A stretch of DNA of 57,384 nucleotides from NCBI GenBank assembly GCA_902534325.1, contig CACAPQ010000013.1:1-57384 (forward strand). Direction: 5' to 3'. A model generated the notes under the pieces. The model did not search any database, had not been told where the DNA came from, and saw only the letters and a list, made by a program, of their open reading frames with translations. The stretch comes from Paracoccaceae bacterium (GTDB lineage Bacteria > Pseudomonadota > Alphaproteobacteria > Rhodobacterales > Rhodobacteraceae). Of this stretch, positions 26,519 through 34,739 are shown in pieces. Each line of letters opens with the position of its first letter. Position 1 is the stretch's first letter. Position numbers and translations under genes: made by a program.

Positions 26519-27745
26519 ATGAATAAATCAATTTTAAAAAAGAATACCTCACGGCGTAATTTTTTGGGAGGTACCGCTGCAACTGTTGCCTTAACAGCTG
26601 GCGTTGGAACGCCATGGATTGCTCAAGCGGCAAGCAATGTGAAAATAGGTCTAATTCATCCAGCGACCGGTTGGGCTGCATATCCAGCTGCTCAGCTTCG
26701 GTATGGAGCGCAAATGGCCATAGCTGATATAAATGCAGCTGGTGGGATAAAGTCTATGGGTGGAGCCCAGTTAGAAGCACTTTTAGGGGACTCGCAGACA
26801 AAACCTGAAATTGGTGCTGCGGAAGTTGAAAAAATGAATGAAGCCGGCGTTCATGCAATTCAAGGTTGCTATCAGTCTGCCGTTGGCCTTGCTGCTTCAG
26901 CCGCTGCTGCTAAGTATAACATTCCTTTTTCAGTAGATGTTGGGGTTTCTGATAAGCTTGTTCAGCGCGGACTTCCAAATGTTTTTCGCATGGCTGATGG
27001 CTATGGTCGAATAGCGCGAGATGCGGCTACTAATTTGGGTGAGATAAACCGCCTAGCGGGTAATCCGGCTAAAACAGTTATCATAGTTCATGAGGAATCA
27101 GAATTCGGATCTGGTACAGCCAAACTGATGACTGCAGCTTTGAAAGAGCATAATATTGAAGTCATTGATACTATTAAGCACGCAAACCCTACACGTAACT
27201 TTGACAACGTGGCTCTAAGAATAAAATCTGCTAAGCCTGATATTGTCATGCCAATTAACTATCCTGGTGAGTATGTATTACTAGCTAAAACGTTGCGCCA
27301 GCAGCGGGTTGATTTCATGGCAAGTTATTCAGTGTTGGGTGGGGGTTTCAACTTTAAATTTGTTGATGATCTGCCTCAGATTGCTGAAAATATGATTGAT
27401 GTGAACCACTGGTACAATCCAAGCTCTGCTTCAGGTCAAGCAATGAGAGCCAGAACAGAAGCTGATGGTAATTATTTCACTTTTGAAGTCTATTGCGCAT
27501 ATATGTCAGTAATGTTCTTAGCTGATGGTTTTGAGCGTGCAGGTACAACAGATAAAGAAGCTGTTAATGCTGCTCTTGCTGCCTCAACCATTGACGTTGA
27601 TTTTATGCCTTACGGCAAAACAGAGATGGTAAATGGTCAAAATATGGGATCAAGAGCCGTTGCTATTCAGGCACAAAAAGGTGACGTGCAAATTATTGCT
27701 CCCTCCGAGTATGCCTCAGCCAAAGCAATTTTTCCTCGTACGTAA
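26519..27745 (+). CDS. Branched-chain-amino-acid-type ABC transporter substrate-binding protein, Tat-exported
   Basis: Periplasmic ligand-binding protein of 408 residues, family LivJ/Peripla_BP_6. The N-terminus has a twin-arginine signal SRRNFLGG followed by a hydrophobic stretch and a cleavage site after IAQA. The mature start (NVKIGLIHPATGWAAYPAAQ) is typical of amide, urea and branched-chain families. Motifs such as GAQMAIADINAAGG and VHEESEFGSG follow the family fold. A hairpin follows the gene, then the permeases. The ligand is unknown. Its position between 8-oxoguanine deaminase and urease suggests a nitrogenous compound, which is inference. Confidence 0.9.
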   Translation: MNKSILKKNTSRRNFLGGTAATVALTAGVGTPWIAQAASNVKIGLIHPATGWAAYPAAQLRYGAQMAIADINAAGGIKSMGGAQLEALLGDSQTKPEIGAAEVEKMNEAGVHAIQGCYQSAVGLAASAAAAKYNIPFSVDVGVSDKLVQRGLPNVFRMADGYGRIARDAATNLGEINRLAGNPAKTVIIVHEESEFGSGTAKLMTAALKEHNIEVIDTIKHANPTRNFDNVALRIKSAKPDIVMPINYPGEYVLLAKTLRQQRVDFMASYSVLGGGFNFKFVDDLPQIAENMIDVNHWYNPSSASGQAMRARTEADGNYFTFEVYCAYMSVMFLADGFERAGTTDKEAVNAALAASTIDVDFMPYGKTEMVNGQNMGSRAVAIQAQKGDVQIIAPSEYASAKAIFPRT

Positions 27746-27758
27746 TACGTTTATACAG

Positions 27759-27782
27759 ACAGGCAGTCCTTGGACTGCCTGT
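27759..27782 (+). terminator. Intra-operon stem-loop between binding protein and permease
   Basis: An exact 11-bp inverted repeat, ACAGGCAGTCC and GGACTGCCTGT, separated by TT. It is followed by only a short T-rich stretch. In ABC operons such a hairpin often lets the binding-protein mRNA accumulate over the permease mRNA. It also makes a permease start at 27770 unlikely, because that codon falls inside the loop. Confidence 0.65.
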
Positions 27783-27808
27783 TTCTTCTAATAACAGGCA
27801 AATTTTCT

Positions 27809-28687
27809 ATGATTTCAGCCTCTCTTTCTATGCTCCCTGCTGCTATTATAAATGGACTTATGTATGGGGCTATTTATGCGCTTGTAGCTTTAGGTCTGAC
27901 CCTAATCTATGGTGTTTTACACATCATAAACTTTGCACATGGCGCTATGCTAATGCTGGCTTTGTACGCAGCATTTTTCTTATTTCACTTATTTAATATC
28001 GACCCATATTTCTCGATACTTATAGTTACGCCGTGCGCGGGAATCTTTGGTTACATGATTTATAGATATGGAATAGGGCCTCTAGCAAAAGGTAAAGACC
28101 AAAACATACTTCTGATTACTTTAGGTTTATCAATTATTATTGAGAATGGAGCTCTATTTTTCTTTAGTGGTGATCAGCAAACTGTAAATCTATCCTACGG
28201 GTTTGAAGCTTTTGATTTGGGTTTTATGTACCTTTCATATCCAAAAGTTATTTCATTTTTCGCGGCCTTACTGATGTGTGCTATTCTTTGGGCTGCTATG
28301 AGCCTTACGGATATGGGGCGTGCTATTCGAGCTGTTGCAAAGGAGAGGCAAGGCGCAAGGCTCGTTGGTATAAATGTTGAGCGTATTTTTGCTGTGACTT
28401 TTGGAATTGGAATAGCTTGTTTAGGTGCTGCTGGCTGTATGATGCTTCCTATATTTTATGTAGACCCTTACACGGGCAACATTTTCGTTTTGGTCGCTTT
28501 TACCATTGTTGTTCTTGGAGGTATGGGCAGTGTGGTGGGAGCCCTTGTCGGTGGTTTTATAATAGGAATTACCGAGTCAGTTGGCGGGCTTTTATTAGGA
28601 GAAAGCCTTGGCCAAATAGGGATATCGTTAATCTTTATACTTATACTGATATTTAGACCAACAGGTTTGTTCGGGAGCAAGGTATAA
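27809..28687 (+). CDS. Branched-chain-type ABC transporter permease (LivH-like)
   Basis: Integral membrane permease of about 292 residues. The start at 27809 (MISASLSMLPAAIINGLMYGA) gives the usual LivH N-terminus; the earlier in-frame codon at 27770 lies in the hairpin. Motifs include LGLTLIYGVLHIINFAHGA and the cytoplasmic EAA-like loop MGRAIRAVAKERQGARLVGINV. The C-terminal GGMGSVVGALVGGFIIG is family-typical. Its stop overlaps the next start (TAATGA). Confidence 0.93.
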   Translation: MISASLSMLPAAIINGLMYGAIYALVALGLTLIYGVLHIINFAHGAMLMLALYAAFFLFHLFNIDPYFSILIVTPCAGIFGYMIYRYGIGPLAKGKDQNILLITLGLSIIIENGALFFFSGDQQTVNLSYGFEAFDLGFMYLSYPKVISFFAALLMCAILWAAMSLTDMGRAIRAVAKERQGARLVGINVERIFAVTFGIGIACLGAAGCMMLPIFYVDPYTGNIFVLVAFTIVVLGGMGSVVGALVGGFIIGITESVGGLLLGESLGQIGISLIFILILIFRPTGLFGSKV

Positions 28688-29655
28688 TGACCAACTTTCG
28701 CAATCATCTATATTTTTTACTATTGGGAGCACTAGCTCTAATTATCTTACCTTATTTTATAAGTAGCAGGTTTTATATTGATGTGCTCACTTTGATTTTT
28801 TTTACCGCTTATTTAGGGCAGTCGTGGAATATTTTGGGTGGCTATGCTGGCCAGTTTTCCTTTGGGGGCGTTATGTTTTTTGGTACTGGCGCTTATGTCT
28901 CTTCAATTCTATTAACCACCTTTGGTTTTCCTCCTATATTTGGGATTTTTCTGGCTATACTGGGCGGCGCACTTTTAGGTCTGATCGTTGGGTATATGTC
29001 TTTTAGATCTGGTCTTAAAGGTTCTTATTTTGCTCTAATAACATTGGCTTTTGCTGAGTTATTGAGAGTTTTGGCAAACTCTGTGGAATTCACAGGTGGT
29101 GGAGTTGGCCTCTTTCTCACCTATGCTCCTGGCCTAAGCAATTTGCAATTTGAAACTCCAGTTGGTTTTTACTACTTTGCCTTAGTTTTAATGTTTATTT
29201 CGATAGCAATTGTATATTGGTTAGAGAGTTCGCGCTTTGGTGCTCAGCTTGTCGCCATCCGCGAGAATGAAGATGCTGCTGAAGCATTAGGAATAAATAC
29301 CTTAAAGTGCAAAATTTACGCAATTATGATAATGGGCGCTATGGGTGGAGCGGCTGGCACTTTTTATGCTCAGAAGTATTTATATTTGGATCCCCCCATA
29401 GCATATTCGATACATCTTTCAGTTGAGATGCTTTTGGTAACAATTGTTGGGGGTATGGGTACAATTTTTGGACCACTAGTTGGTGCTTTTGTTTTACATA
29501 CAGTTAATGAAGTAGCTCGTCATTTCATAGACACACCAGGGTTAAGTTTAATCGTATATGGTCTGATTTTGATAGTTATCATTGGATATCTTCCAAATGG
29601 ATTAATTGGAGCATTTAAGAAAAAAAGAAAAAAAGTCAGATTCTACTTCGCTTGA
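28687..29655 (+). CDS. Branched-chain-type ABC transporter permease (LivM-like)
   Basis: Second permease of 322 residues with about eight to ten membrane segments. GGYAGQFSFGGVMFFGTGAY, the loop RFGAQLVAIRENEDAAEALGIN and GGMGTIFGPLVGA are the family signatures. It overlaps LivH by one base and ends in a basic tail (KKKRKK). It probably forms a heterodimeric channel with the preceding permease. Confidence 0.93.
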   Translation: MTNFRNHLYFLLLGALALIILPYFISSRFYIDVLTLIFFTAYLGQSWNILGGYAGQFSFGGVMFFGTGAYVSSILLTTFGFPPIFGIFLAILGGALLGLIVGYMSFRSGLKGSYFALITLAFAELLRVLANSVEFTGGGVGLFLTYAPGLSNLQFETPVGFYYFALVLMFISIAIVYWLESSRFGAQLVAIRENEDAAEALGINTLKCKIYAIMIMGAMGGAAGTFYAQKYLYLDPPIAYSIHLSVEMLLVTIVGGMGTIFGPLVGAFVLHTVNEVARHFIDTPGLSLIVYGLILIVIIGYLPNGLIGAFKKKRKKVRFYFA

Positions 29656-29684
29656 TAAAAAAACATCACGTGGAGATTCTTAAA

Positions 29685-30419
29685 GTGCTGAAGGTCAATA
29701 ATGTAACAAAGAGATTTGGTGGTTTAGTAGCGGTTTCTTCAGTGGATTTGGAGGTCAATGAAAAAGAAATTGTTTCACTGATAGGACCAAACGGAGCAGG
29801 TAAAACAACCTTATTTGCAATGGTGGCAGGATTTTTGAAGGCAGATGAAGGTAGAGTAGATTTTGAAAATGCTTCCGTCTTAGGAATGAGGCCTCACCAA
29901 ATTTGTCAACTTGGGATGGTAAGGACATTTCAAATAACTCAACCATTTGCGGGTTTGACCACTCTACAAAACATTATGGTTGGTGCATACAGTAATACTT
30001 CTGAGACTGATCTCGCTCGAATAAAAGCAGAAGAAGTTGCTGAAGTTGTTGGTATGACCTCATTGTTAAATCAAGGTGCTGACGGGCTTACGGTAGCAGG
30101 AAGAAAACGTCTTGAGTTAGCCCGAGCGCTTGCTACAGATCCAAAACTTCTACTTCTTGATGAGGTGATGGCTGGTTTAAATCCAGCAGAAATCGACGAT
30201 ATCGTTACGGTTATTAAGGGGATAAGAGATAGAGGCGTAACTATTTTCTTGATAGAGCATGTTATGAAAGCTGTAATGAATTTATCCGATCGTACATATG
30301 TTCTTAATGATGGCAAACTTATCGCCAGTGGAACTCCTTCCTCGGTAGCTGAAAATCCACAGGTGATCGAAGCTTATTTGGGACATGGTGCTGCCGAAGC
30401 TATGGCGGAGGGTGCATGA
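29685..30419 (+). CDS. Branched-chain-type ABC transporter ATPase (LivG-like)
   Basis: ATP-binding subunit of about 244 residues. GTG at 29685 (LKVNNVTKRFGGLVAVSS) is preferred, because GGAG at 29672-29675 lies 9 bases upstream; the alternative TTG at 29652 overlaps livM and has no ribosome site. The Walker A motif is GPNGAGKTT and Walker B is LLLLDEVMAGLNP, with the helical insert typical of LivG. The signature region reads VAGRKRLELARALA, a common LivG variation of LSGGQ. It overlaps the next gene by ATGA. Confidence 0.92.
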   Translation: MLKVNNVTKRFGGLVAVSSVDLEVNEKEIVSLIGPNGAGKTTLFAMVAGFLKADEGRVDFENASVLGMRPHQICQLGMVRTFQITQPFAGLTTLQNIMVGAYSNTSETDLARIKAEEVAEVVGMTSLLNQGADGLTVAGRKRLELARALATDPKLLLLDEVMAGLNPAEIDDIVTVIKGIRDRGVTIFLIEHVMKAVMNLSDRTYVLNDGKLIASGTPSSVAENPQVIEAYLGHGAAEAMAEGA

Positions 30420-31123
30420 GCCTAGTTAAAGTTGAAAATCTGGCTGCTGGTTATGGACTGGTTGAAGTTTTAAGGAACATATCCCTGGAAATAAGCACGG
30501 GAGAGGTAGTCGCAGTACTTGGAAGTAACGGGGTTGGAAAAACCACTTTAAATAATTGCTTGTCGGGTCTGATAAAGCCAAAAGATGGGAAAATTTTTTT
30601 TGAAGATAAGCTAATATCGGATAAATCGCCTGAAGAAATAGTTGATATGGGCTTAATACATGTTCCAGAAGGAAGAAAGCTTTTTCCGAATCTTACTGTT
30701 AAGGACAATTTAGAATTGGGGTCTTATCGAAGAGGTAAGAATAATCGATCCACCAATCTAGAAAAAGTTTTAGCAATTTTTCCAAAGCTTTCTGAGAGAA
30801 TAAGCCAAACAGCTGGCACACTTTCGGGTGGTGAGCAGCAGATGGTTGCTATTGGGCGCGGGCTGATGGGTGATCCGCGCCTTTTATTACTTGATGAACC
30901 ATCATTGGGACTTTCCCCATTATTGGTAGAGCAAATGTTCGAATTAATAAAAAAAATTAGTGATAACGGCCTGACCGTGCTGCTCGTCGAGCAAAATGTT
31001 ACCCAATCGCTTTCCATAGCCGACCGAGCCTATGTAGTCGAGGAAGGGTCGATTGCTATTTCTGGCTTATCAAAAGACTTATTAAAAAATGCAGATCTAA
31101 AAAAATCTTATCTCGGGCTTTAA
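30416..31123 (+). CDS. Branched-chain-type ABC transporter ATPase (LivF-like)
   Basis: Second ATPase of 235 residues. Walker A GSNGVGKTT, signature LSGGEQQMVAIGRGLM and Walker B LLLLDEPSLGLSP are intact, and the YGLVEVLRNISLEI start is typical of LivF. It ends the five-gene importer operon. The convergent SDR gene ends 3 bp away, so there is no separate terminator. Confidence 0.93.
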   Translation: MSLVKVENLAAGYGLVEVLRNISLEISTGEVVAVLGSNGVGKTTLNNCLSGLIKPKDGKIFFEDKLISDKSPEEIVDMGLIHVPEGRKLFPNLTVKDNLELGSYRRGKNNRSTNLEKVLAIFPKLSERISQTAGTLSGGEQQMVAIGRGLMGDPRLLLLDEPSLGLSPLLVEQMFELIKKISDNGLTVLLVEQNVTQSLSIADRAYVVEEGSIAISGLSKDLLKNADLKKSYLGL

Positions 31124-31126
31124 TTT

Positions 31127-31855
31127 TTAATTTGCTGTAAAACCACCATCCACAACAATTACTTGTCCAGTAACAAAGGATGCTGAGTCAGATAGTAAAA
31201 ACCCTATTACTTGTGCAACCTCTTTTGCTTCTCCAAAACGCCCAAGTGGAATTTTACTTTTAATTTTCTCATAACGGCTTTGATCAGATCTGGCAGCTTC
31301 CGTCATCGGTGTAATTATTGGGCCTGGTGCAACCGTGTTTACTCTTATTTGTCGATTGGCAAACTCTAAGGCTATAGATTTTGCAAACCCATTTAATCCA
31401 GCTTTAGAAGCTGCATATGCAGCTGCATTATCGTGGCCAACAAGACCTATTTGGCTCGAAATGAAAATGAGACTTGCGCCAGATTTCAAAAATGGATTGG
31501 CAAATTGGGCCAGTCTAAAATTTGCTTTAAGGTTCACATCAATGGTTTGATCCAACTCTTGAGCGGTTGTTGCCTCAAAAGTTTTTAATTTTATAATTCC
31601 AGCAGCACCAACTAAACCATCTAACCCCTTATATTTTTTTGCAGAAGACTGAATGCAATACTGAAGCTTTTCACTATCGTTTAAATCGAGTAAAAAACAA
31701 TCTTCGGTAAGAGCTATTACATTTTTCTTTTGATCTTCATTTTCAATTGTGCCTGCTAGGTTTCCCCCTAAGCTTTTGATAAGCTTCCCAGTTTCATAGC
31801 CTATTCCACTTCCTAGACCAGTAACAAAGAAAGTTTTATTGACAAGAGAAATCAT
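31127..31855 (-). CDS. Short-chain dehydrogenase/reductase
   Basis: An NAD(P)-dependent SDR of 242 residues. The cofactor motif TGLGSGIG lies near residue 11, followed by the catalytic ISSQIG and YAASKAG (Tyr and Lys) motifs and the C-terminal VTGQVIVVDGG. The ATG at 31855 (MISLVNKTFFVTG) is preferred, because AAGGA lies 9 bases upstream and the usual SDR start follows at once; an upstream TTG at 31894 is less likely. Transcribed convergently to the importer and divergently from the racemase-like gene. Substrate unknown. Confidence 0.88.
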   Translation of the reverse strand: MISLVNKTFFVTGLGSGIGYETGKLIKSLGGNLAGTIENEDQKKNVIALTEDCFLLDLNDSEKLQYCIQSSAKKYKGLDGLVGAAGIIKLKTFEATTAQELDQTIDVNLKANFRLAQFANPFLKSGASLIFISSQIGLVGHDNAAAYAASKAGLNGFAKSIALEFANRQIRVNTVAPGPIITPMTEAARSDQSRYEKIKSKIPLGRFGEAKEVAQVIGFLLSDSASFVTGQVIVVDGGFTAN

Positions 31856-31906
31856 TCGTGTCGTCCTTACGATAGTATTTCTAACTCTAAACAATATATT
31901 ATATTT

Positions 31907-32671
31907 ATGAAGAAAATTCTCGTTATTGTTCCCTTTCCAATGTCACAGGAAAACCTTTCATCGCGACAAGCCCAGTTAAAGTCTGTCGACATTAGTGAGG
32001 GTTTTGAGTTTGTATTTAGACCTGTAAAAGCAGCTCCAAGAAATTATGTCAGTCAGTCGGACATGGTGCTGGCAGATGTTGTTATATTAGAGGCTGGATT
32101 AGATGCAGAAGAAGAGGGTTTTTCAGCAGTATGCATAGACACAATGAGCGACTCTGGTGTTTCAGCTCTCCGGTCAGTTCTTTCAATACCCGTTATTGGC
32201 CCTGGTAGAACGTCTATGCTAACTGCAATGTCACTTGGCTCTAAATTTTCAATAATAACTATGTGGAAAAAATGGTTTCATCTTTATGAAAAAACCATAA
32301 ATGATCTTGGAATAAAAAGCTCACTGGCATCGATCAGGTCAATAGACGTGACTCCTGACAATCAAGCATTGTTAGAGGGAAAAGAAGAAGAAATTTTTCC
32401 TCTTTTAGAAATTGCAGCTAAAAAGGCTATAGACGAGGACAATGCGGAAGTTATTATTTTGGGTTCAACAACAATGCACCAAGCACATAGTTTCTTGTCA
32501 TCTCACTTGCCGGTTCCCGTAATTAATCCAGGGCCACTCACTTATAAAAAAGCAGAGCTACTTTTAAGCTCTGGCCTCTCTCATAGCCGCAATGCTTATC
32601 CTAACTCTCCAGTAGATAAAAGCAGTATGCTAAAAGCAATGTTGAAGACGGCTTCAGGCTTTGAGCACTAG
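31907..32671 (+). CDS. Asp/Glu/hydantoin racemase-fold protein lacking both catalytic cysteines
   Basis: A 254-residue member of the Asp/Glu/hydantoin racemase superfamily. Family features are LVIVPFPM-like start, VCIDTMSDSGVSALRSV and IPVIGPGRTSML. Aligned by the DxG of the first loop, the usual catalytic Cys is Thr (IDTMSDSG). The second Cys of the family (LGCAGM) is Ser in LGSTTMHQAH. A cofactor-independent two-cysteine racemase reaction therefore looks impossible as written. A related subfamily may use another chemistry, for example an isomerase or decarboxylase. Transcribed divergently from the SDR, after a 51-bp gap. Confidence 0.75.
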   Translation: MKKILVIVPFPMSQENLSSRQAQLKSVDISEGFEFVFRPVKAAPRNYVSQSDMVLADVVILEAGLDAEEEGFSAVCIDTMSDSGVSALRSVLSIPVIGPGRTSMLTAMSLGSKFSIITMWKKWFHLYEKTINDLGIKSSLASIRSIDVTPDNQALLEGKEEEIFPLLEIAAKKAIDEDNAEVIILGSTTMHQAHSFLSSHLPVPVINPGPLTYKKAELLLSSGLSHSRNAYPNSPVDKSSMLKAMLKTASGFEH

Positions 32672-32675
32672 ATCG

Positions 32676-33092
32676 TCAACCTTTCTTATCCAATGTGTTT
32701 TCACCGGCCATATACACGCGCACTTCAGAAAATATACCTTTTTTTAAGGTGAAAAAATTGCAATTCGATTTTAATACAATTTGACCATTGTGAAGAACGT
32801 TTTTGACTTGGAACCTTACAGCAATCCGATTGCTAATATGGTCTTTTACAAAATAAAACTCTTTATGCTCAACAGATTTATGGTTTTTCCATAATCTTTT
32901 AAACATACTTGTGATTTCTGCATGCCCAACCAATTTAATTTTATGAGTTTCTATCGAAAAAACGCAGTCTTTGGTCAAGGTTGTAAGAATTGCGTTGATA
33001 TCCTCATTATCAACCCCTTTGAAGTATTGTAGTACTAGGTCCTCAGAGTTAATTTGTTGATTTAGATTCTCTAATGTAACTGGTTTTTTCAT
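32676..33092 (-). CDS. SnoaL/NTF2-like small protein
   Basis: A 138-residue alpha+beta protein of the SnoaL-like, steroid-isomerase-fold group. It has the N-terminal helical region (LVLQYFKGVDNEDINAIL), then CVFSIETHKIKLVGHAEI and a beta-rich tail. Such proteins are small isomerases, hydrolases or uncharacterised ligand binders; nothing here identifies the ligand. It converges on the racemase-like gene with a 4-bp gap. It may be transcribed from the same 162-bp region that precedes the urease operon. Confidence 0.7.
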   Translation of the reverse strand: MKKPVTLENLNQQINSEDLVLQYFKGVDNEDINAILTTLTKDCVFSIETHKIKLVGHAEITSMFKRLWKNHKSVEHKEFYFVKDHISNRIAVRFQVKNVLHNGQIVLKSNCNFFTLKKGIFSEVRVYMAGENTLDKKG

Positions 33093-33254
33093 AAAAGTAT
33101 TTCAGCCTCATGTCACTTTATGATCAAATTTTAATCGTTTTGTAAAAATTCTGCAAAAAAATCTCTCAACAAGCTTATAAAAATTTAAATCTTGCAGCAA
33201 TTAGTCCAACATTTAATGGGTCAGCTTAAATTTTTATCCATTTTTGGAAATCAA

Positions 33255-34071
33255 ATGTATTTAGAACAAATAAACAAAATGGATAGCCTTCCGCGTGCTA
33301 AAGGTGCTTTACATCTGGCGACCTCTGGCCAGAGTAAAATTAAAAGCCTATTTCAGCAAGGATCTACAAGGGTTCTCTTCCCTAGGCGGGCTAAGGGGCT
33401 CGAATGCATAATGATTAATACGTCCGGTGGGCTTACGGGAGGTGATAAATTTTCGAATTCTATCATCTGTGAAGGTCAGTCACATTTGACTATTTCCACT
33501 CAAGGCTGTGAACGAATTTATAAAAGTGGTGATGGAACCGCTGCTGTTGTTGAAAATATAGTGACAGTAAAAAATTCTTCGCGAGTTTATTGGCTTCCTC
33601 AGGAAACGATTATTTTTGATCAGGGCAGAATAAAACGACATCTAAAGGTTGAATTATCATCTGAAGCAGAAGCGCTAATTGTTGAACCAGTAATTTTTGG
33701 TAGATTGGCTATGGGTGAGACTGATATATCTGGACATTTTGAAGATAAGATAGAAATACATGTTGATGGCAAGATCACCTATTTAGATAAAACCCAATTG
33801 ACTGGTGAAATATCAAAAACCTTGAAAAGACCAGCAGTTTTAAATGGTAGTGCGGCAACAGCCATTTTAATTTTTTAAATCAGAAACAGCCAAGTCATTT
33901 CTGAATTTTGTAAGAGAGCAATTAAACGCTCAATCAGGAGCAAGCCTTATAAATACAAGCTTTATGGTGGCAAGGTTTGTTGCCCCAACTGGATATGAAT
34001 TAAGGAAAATGCTTTTACCAGTTATTAACAAAATTACAGATGAAAACCTACCAAAAACGTGGAGGCTATAA
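33255..34071 (+). CDS. ureD: Urease accessory protein UreD, apparent frameshift in a T6 run
   Basis: UreD scaffolds the UreDFG complex that loads nickel into urease. The ATG at 33255 ([19 protein letters not shown]) follows a GGAAA site. Family motifs are [35 protein letters not shown] and [10 protein letters not shown]. The frame stops at 33876, but the next bases, read one base on, continue the protein to the TAA at 34069-34071. That gives the UreD-like ending [19 protein letters not shown]. Deleting one T from the run at 33871-33876 restores about 271 residues, the usual length. The stop overlaps the ureA start (TAATG). Confidence 0.9.
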
Positions 34072-34373
34072 TGCAATTATCACCTCGTGAGAAAGATAAA
34101 CTTTTAATAGCAATGGCAGCGGAAGTTGCTCGAAAAAGAAAAAGCCGCGGTGTTAAGCTTAATTATCCAGAAGCAATTTCTTTAATTTGCGATGCTGTAG
34201 TCGAGGGAGCTCGTGATGGCAAAAGTGTGGCTGAAATGATGGAATATGGTGCAACAATAGTTAAATCTACTGACTGTATGGATGGTGTGCCAGACATGAT
34301 ACCAGAGGTTCAGGTTGAGGCTACATTCCCTGATGGAACGAAGCTTGTTACAGTTCACAATCCAATAAGATAG
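34071..34373 (+). CDS. ureA: Urease gamma subunit
   Basis: Structural subunit of 100 residues. The ATG at 34071 is preceded by a perfect GGAGG (34061-34065), so an upstream in-frame GTG at 34059 is rejected. [27 protein letters not shown] and the C-terminal [18 protein letters not shown] are diagnostic. Its start overlaps the ureD stop codon, so translation of the two is coupled. Urease converts urea to ammonia and CO2. Confidence 0.97.
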   Translation: MQLSPREKDKLLIAMAAEVARKRKSRGVKLNYPEAISLICDAVVEGARDGKSVAEMMEYGATIVKSTDCMDGVPDMIPEVQVEATFPDGTKLVTVHNPIR

Positions 34374-34433
34374 GCGCAAAATGAAATATTTTATTCTCTT
34401 AATATTGTTTTATGTGAAAAAAGCGAGAAGCTT

Positions 34434-34739
34434 ATGAAGCCAGGTGAAATAATAACTTTAGAGGGCTTTATAACTTTGAATGAGGGCCGTGAGAGCATAT
34501 CCATAATGGTTTCTAATTCTGGTGATCGCCCCATTCAGGTAGGTAGCCATTACCATTTCTTTGAAACGAACGAAGCTCTAAATTTCGATAGAGAAATTAC
34601 ACGAGGAATGAGGCTAGACATAGCCTCTGGCACAGCAGTCCGTTTTGAGCCTGGCCAATCTAGAGAAGTAAATCTCATTCCCTTGTCTGGAGTAAAAAGA
34701 GTCTATGGATTCAACGGAAAAATAATGGGTGATCTTTAA
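34434..34739 (+). CDS. ureB: Urease beta subunit
   Basis: Structural subunit of 101 residues, starting [20 protein letters not shown] and carrying [19 protein letters not shown] and [16 protein letters not shown] 60-bp gap separates it from ureA; nothing convincing is seen in it. Its stop overlaps the ureC start (TAATG). Confidence 0.97.
   Translation: MKPGEIITLEGFITLNEGRESISIMVSNSGDRPIQVGSHYHFFETNEALNFDREITRGMRLDIASGTAVRFEPGQSREVNLIPLSGVKRVYGFNGKIMGDL

Noticed and set aside
26519-31123. Urea importer UrtABCDE
   Set aside because: The gene order matches, but I cannot identify urea-specific features in the binding protein, and urease is a separate operon over 2 kb away with unrelated genes between.
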